From positions 1 to 64,000 of the forward strand of contig JACRJY010000178.1 of NCBI GenBank assembly GCA_016235585.1: DNA of 64,000 nucleotides. Direction: 5' to 3'. The translations under genes and the position numbers were made by a program. Source of the DNA: Verrucomicrobiota bacterium. GTDB taxonomy: Bacteria; Verrucomicrobiota; Verrucomicrobiia; Limisphaerales; JACRJY01. The stretch's first letter is position 1, and each line of letters begins with the position of its first letter. This document shows, in pieces, positions 63,037 through 64,000 of the stretch. The notes under the pieces were generated by a model that was not told the DNA's origin, did no database searches, and saw only the letters and a program-made list of their open reading frames with translations.

Positions 63037-64000
63037 CTAGCGATTAAACAGAAACGCCGGGTTGTTGATGAGCGCCCACGCCAGATCCTGCGCGCCGGTG
63101 AGCCGCTTGTTCGTCACCTGTTTCGCGCTCATCGCGGCGTCGGCACGGAGCTGGACGAGCTTCGGGTCAACCGGCACGGGCGTTTCCGCGCGGGCCAGCA
63201 GGGTCTTCAACTCGGTCAGCTTGGCGTCCTCGATGAGCGGCTTCTTCGCGGTGGCGAGCGCCTGCTCCTTTTTCAAAAGGCCGGTGTCCACGGTGCGATA
63301 GTAGGCCGCGAGTTCCTTCTGCTGCTTCTCGTCGCGCTCGGCGGCGGGAATTTTTACGATGTTCAGCACGTTTTCCGGCAGGCCCAGTTCCAGCGGCTTT
63401 TTCGAGGTCGTCGCCCACAGCCGGAAGCGGCCCAGTTGATAGCCGTCACGAAACCGATGCTGAAGCGTGAAGGTGAAGTTCGCCCCGCCCTTCTCGCCGA
63501 TGGGTTTGGCGAGCGAGAAGCGCGCGAAGTGCGGCACGCCGAACTGCGGCGACACCGCCCAGCCGTCGCGCCCGCCCTCGGCCTTGCCGTTGACAGCGTC
63601 CTTGACCTCGTATTGCTTCTGCGAGAAGTCGGCGCGGGCGTCCTTGAAGGCGACGGCGGTTTGCGCGCGGCGGCCCGCCTTGTCGCCGGTGGTGACGAGC
63701 ATCTCGCTCAACACAAAATTGCCGTCGTTCGCGCGGCCGGGGCCGAAGCGCGGCAGGCTCTCATGCGGCAGCGCCTCCAGCATCACGCCGGTGATGCCCG
63801 CGAGCTTCGACTCCGCGCTAATGATGTAATCCACGAAGTTCGCCGACGGGCCGGAGGCGAGATACGAGCCGTCCTCCAGCTTCTTCAATTCAATGTTGTT
63901 GTTCGCCGTGGCCTTCTTGATGTCGAGCGGCACCCAGGCGGTGGCGAGGCGGTTGGAGTCGAGCGCCTTCTCCCATTCAGCCTGTTTCGCCGCCAGCGTT
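63037..64000 (-). CDS. DUF1549/DUF1553 protein, C-terminal part (5' end outside window)
   Basis: Open to the right edge; 321 residues are visible. The end TGAQDLAWALINNPAFLFNR is the typical DUF1553 (PSD1) C terminus. The middle block HFARFSLAKPIGEKGGANFT, with QHRFRDGYQLGRFRLWATTS, is the jelly-roll-like insert common in this family between DUF1549 and DUF1553. Partner of the DUF1501 protein downstream. Frame runs to the edge without a stop, so the start lies beyond 64000. Confidence 0.88.
   Translation of the reverse strand, partial: TLAAKQAEWEKALDSNRLATAWVPLDIKKATANNNIELKKLEDGSYLASGPSANFVDYIISAESKLAGITGVMLEALPHESLPRFGPGRANDGNFVLSEMLVTTGDKAGRRAQTAVAFKDARADFSQKQYEVKDAVNGKAEGGRDGWAVSPQFGVPHFARFSLAKPIGEKGGANFTFTLQHRFRDGYQLGRFRLWATTSKKPLELGLPENVLNIVKIPAAERDEKQQKELAAYYRTVDTGLLKKEQALATAKKPLIEDAKLTELKTLLARAETPVPVDPKLVQLRADAAMSAKQVTNKRLTGAQDLAWALINNPAFLFNR

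Overview
This 64 kb window reads as chromosome from a GC-rich member of the Verrucomicrobiota, most likely the Pedosphaera/Limisphaera side of the phylum. That placement is inferred from gene content, not from a marker phylogeny. The cues are a DUF1501 protein next to a DUF1553 protein, a DUF1080 protein, Tat-type sugar-isomerase proteins, Ig-repeat secreted proteins, a type-B succinate dehydrogenase (sdhCAB without sdhD), and very many palindromic interspersed repeats. I see no rRNA, tRNA, CRISPR array, transposase or phage gene.

Layout. 1-5.4 kb: 3' end of RNase Y, then a MoxR ATPase / DUF58 / transglutaminase operon with slyX behind it. 5.5-16 kb: a cell-surface polysaccharide locus with two methyltransferases, a TIM-barrel isomerase, a GT-C glycosyltransferase, an O-antigen polymerase-like protein, a tandem pair of GT4 glycosyltransferases and a Wzx-like flippase. 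16.3-19.4 kb: exported TPR-peroxiredoxin and DUF1080 proteins. 19.5-23 kb: sdhCAB. 23.2-26.1 kb: Hsp20, a lipoprotein aminopeptidase and purC. 26.1-33.5 kb: an accessory-looking stretch with a one-polypeptide restriction-modification enzyme, two RelE/ParE toxin-antitoxin pairs in opposite orientation, a Xer recombinase, a cysteine desulfurase and a GNAT enzyme. 33.5-45.7 kb: prolyl oligopeptidase, aroB, aldose epimerase, a 1387-residue beta-propeller protein with a buried methyltransferase-like domain, thiE, cyclophilin, NUDIX hydrolase and a Tat TIM-barrel protein. 46-56.4 kb: an Ig-repeat protein, mrp, trpG/pabA, small membrane proteins, a SurA-like isomerase, an oversized ligA and a GNAT-membrane protein. 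56.4-64 kb: lipA, glutaredoxin, a lipoprotein, a cupin, an EamA transporter, a phosphoesterase, DUF1501, a small membrane protein and a truncated DUF1553 gene.

The most striking feature is the palindromic repeats. I count at least 20 long inverted-repeat elements, several in recognisable families (A five copies, B two, C three, D two). Most lie between genes, and some supply the last codons or stop of a gene. Three sit inside open reading frames without breaking them: one in prolyl oligopeptidase just before the catalytic serine, and two in ligA, including one inside the zinc-finger module. The two B copies are 111 and 99 bp long (both multiples of three) and are read in different frames. This resembles the protein-coding palindromic elements known from Rickettsia, but in an unrelated phylum, and it is the main thing here worth following up.
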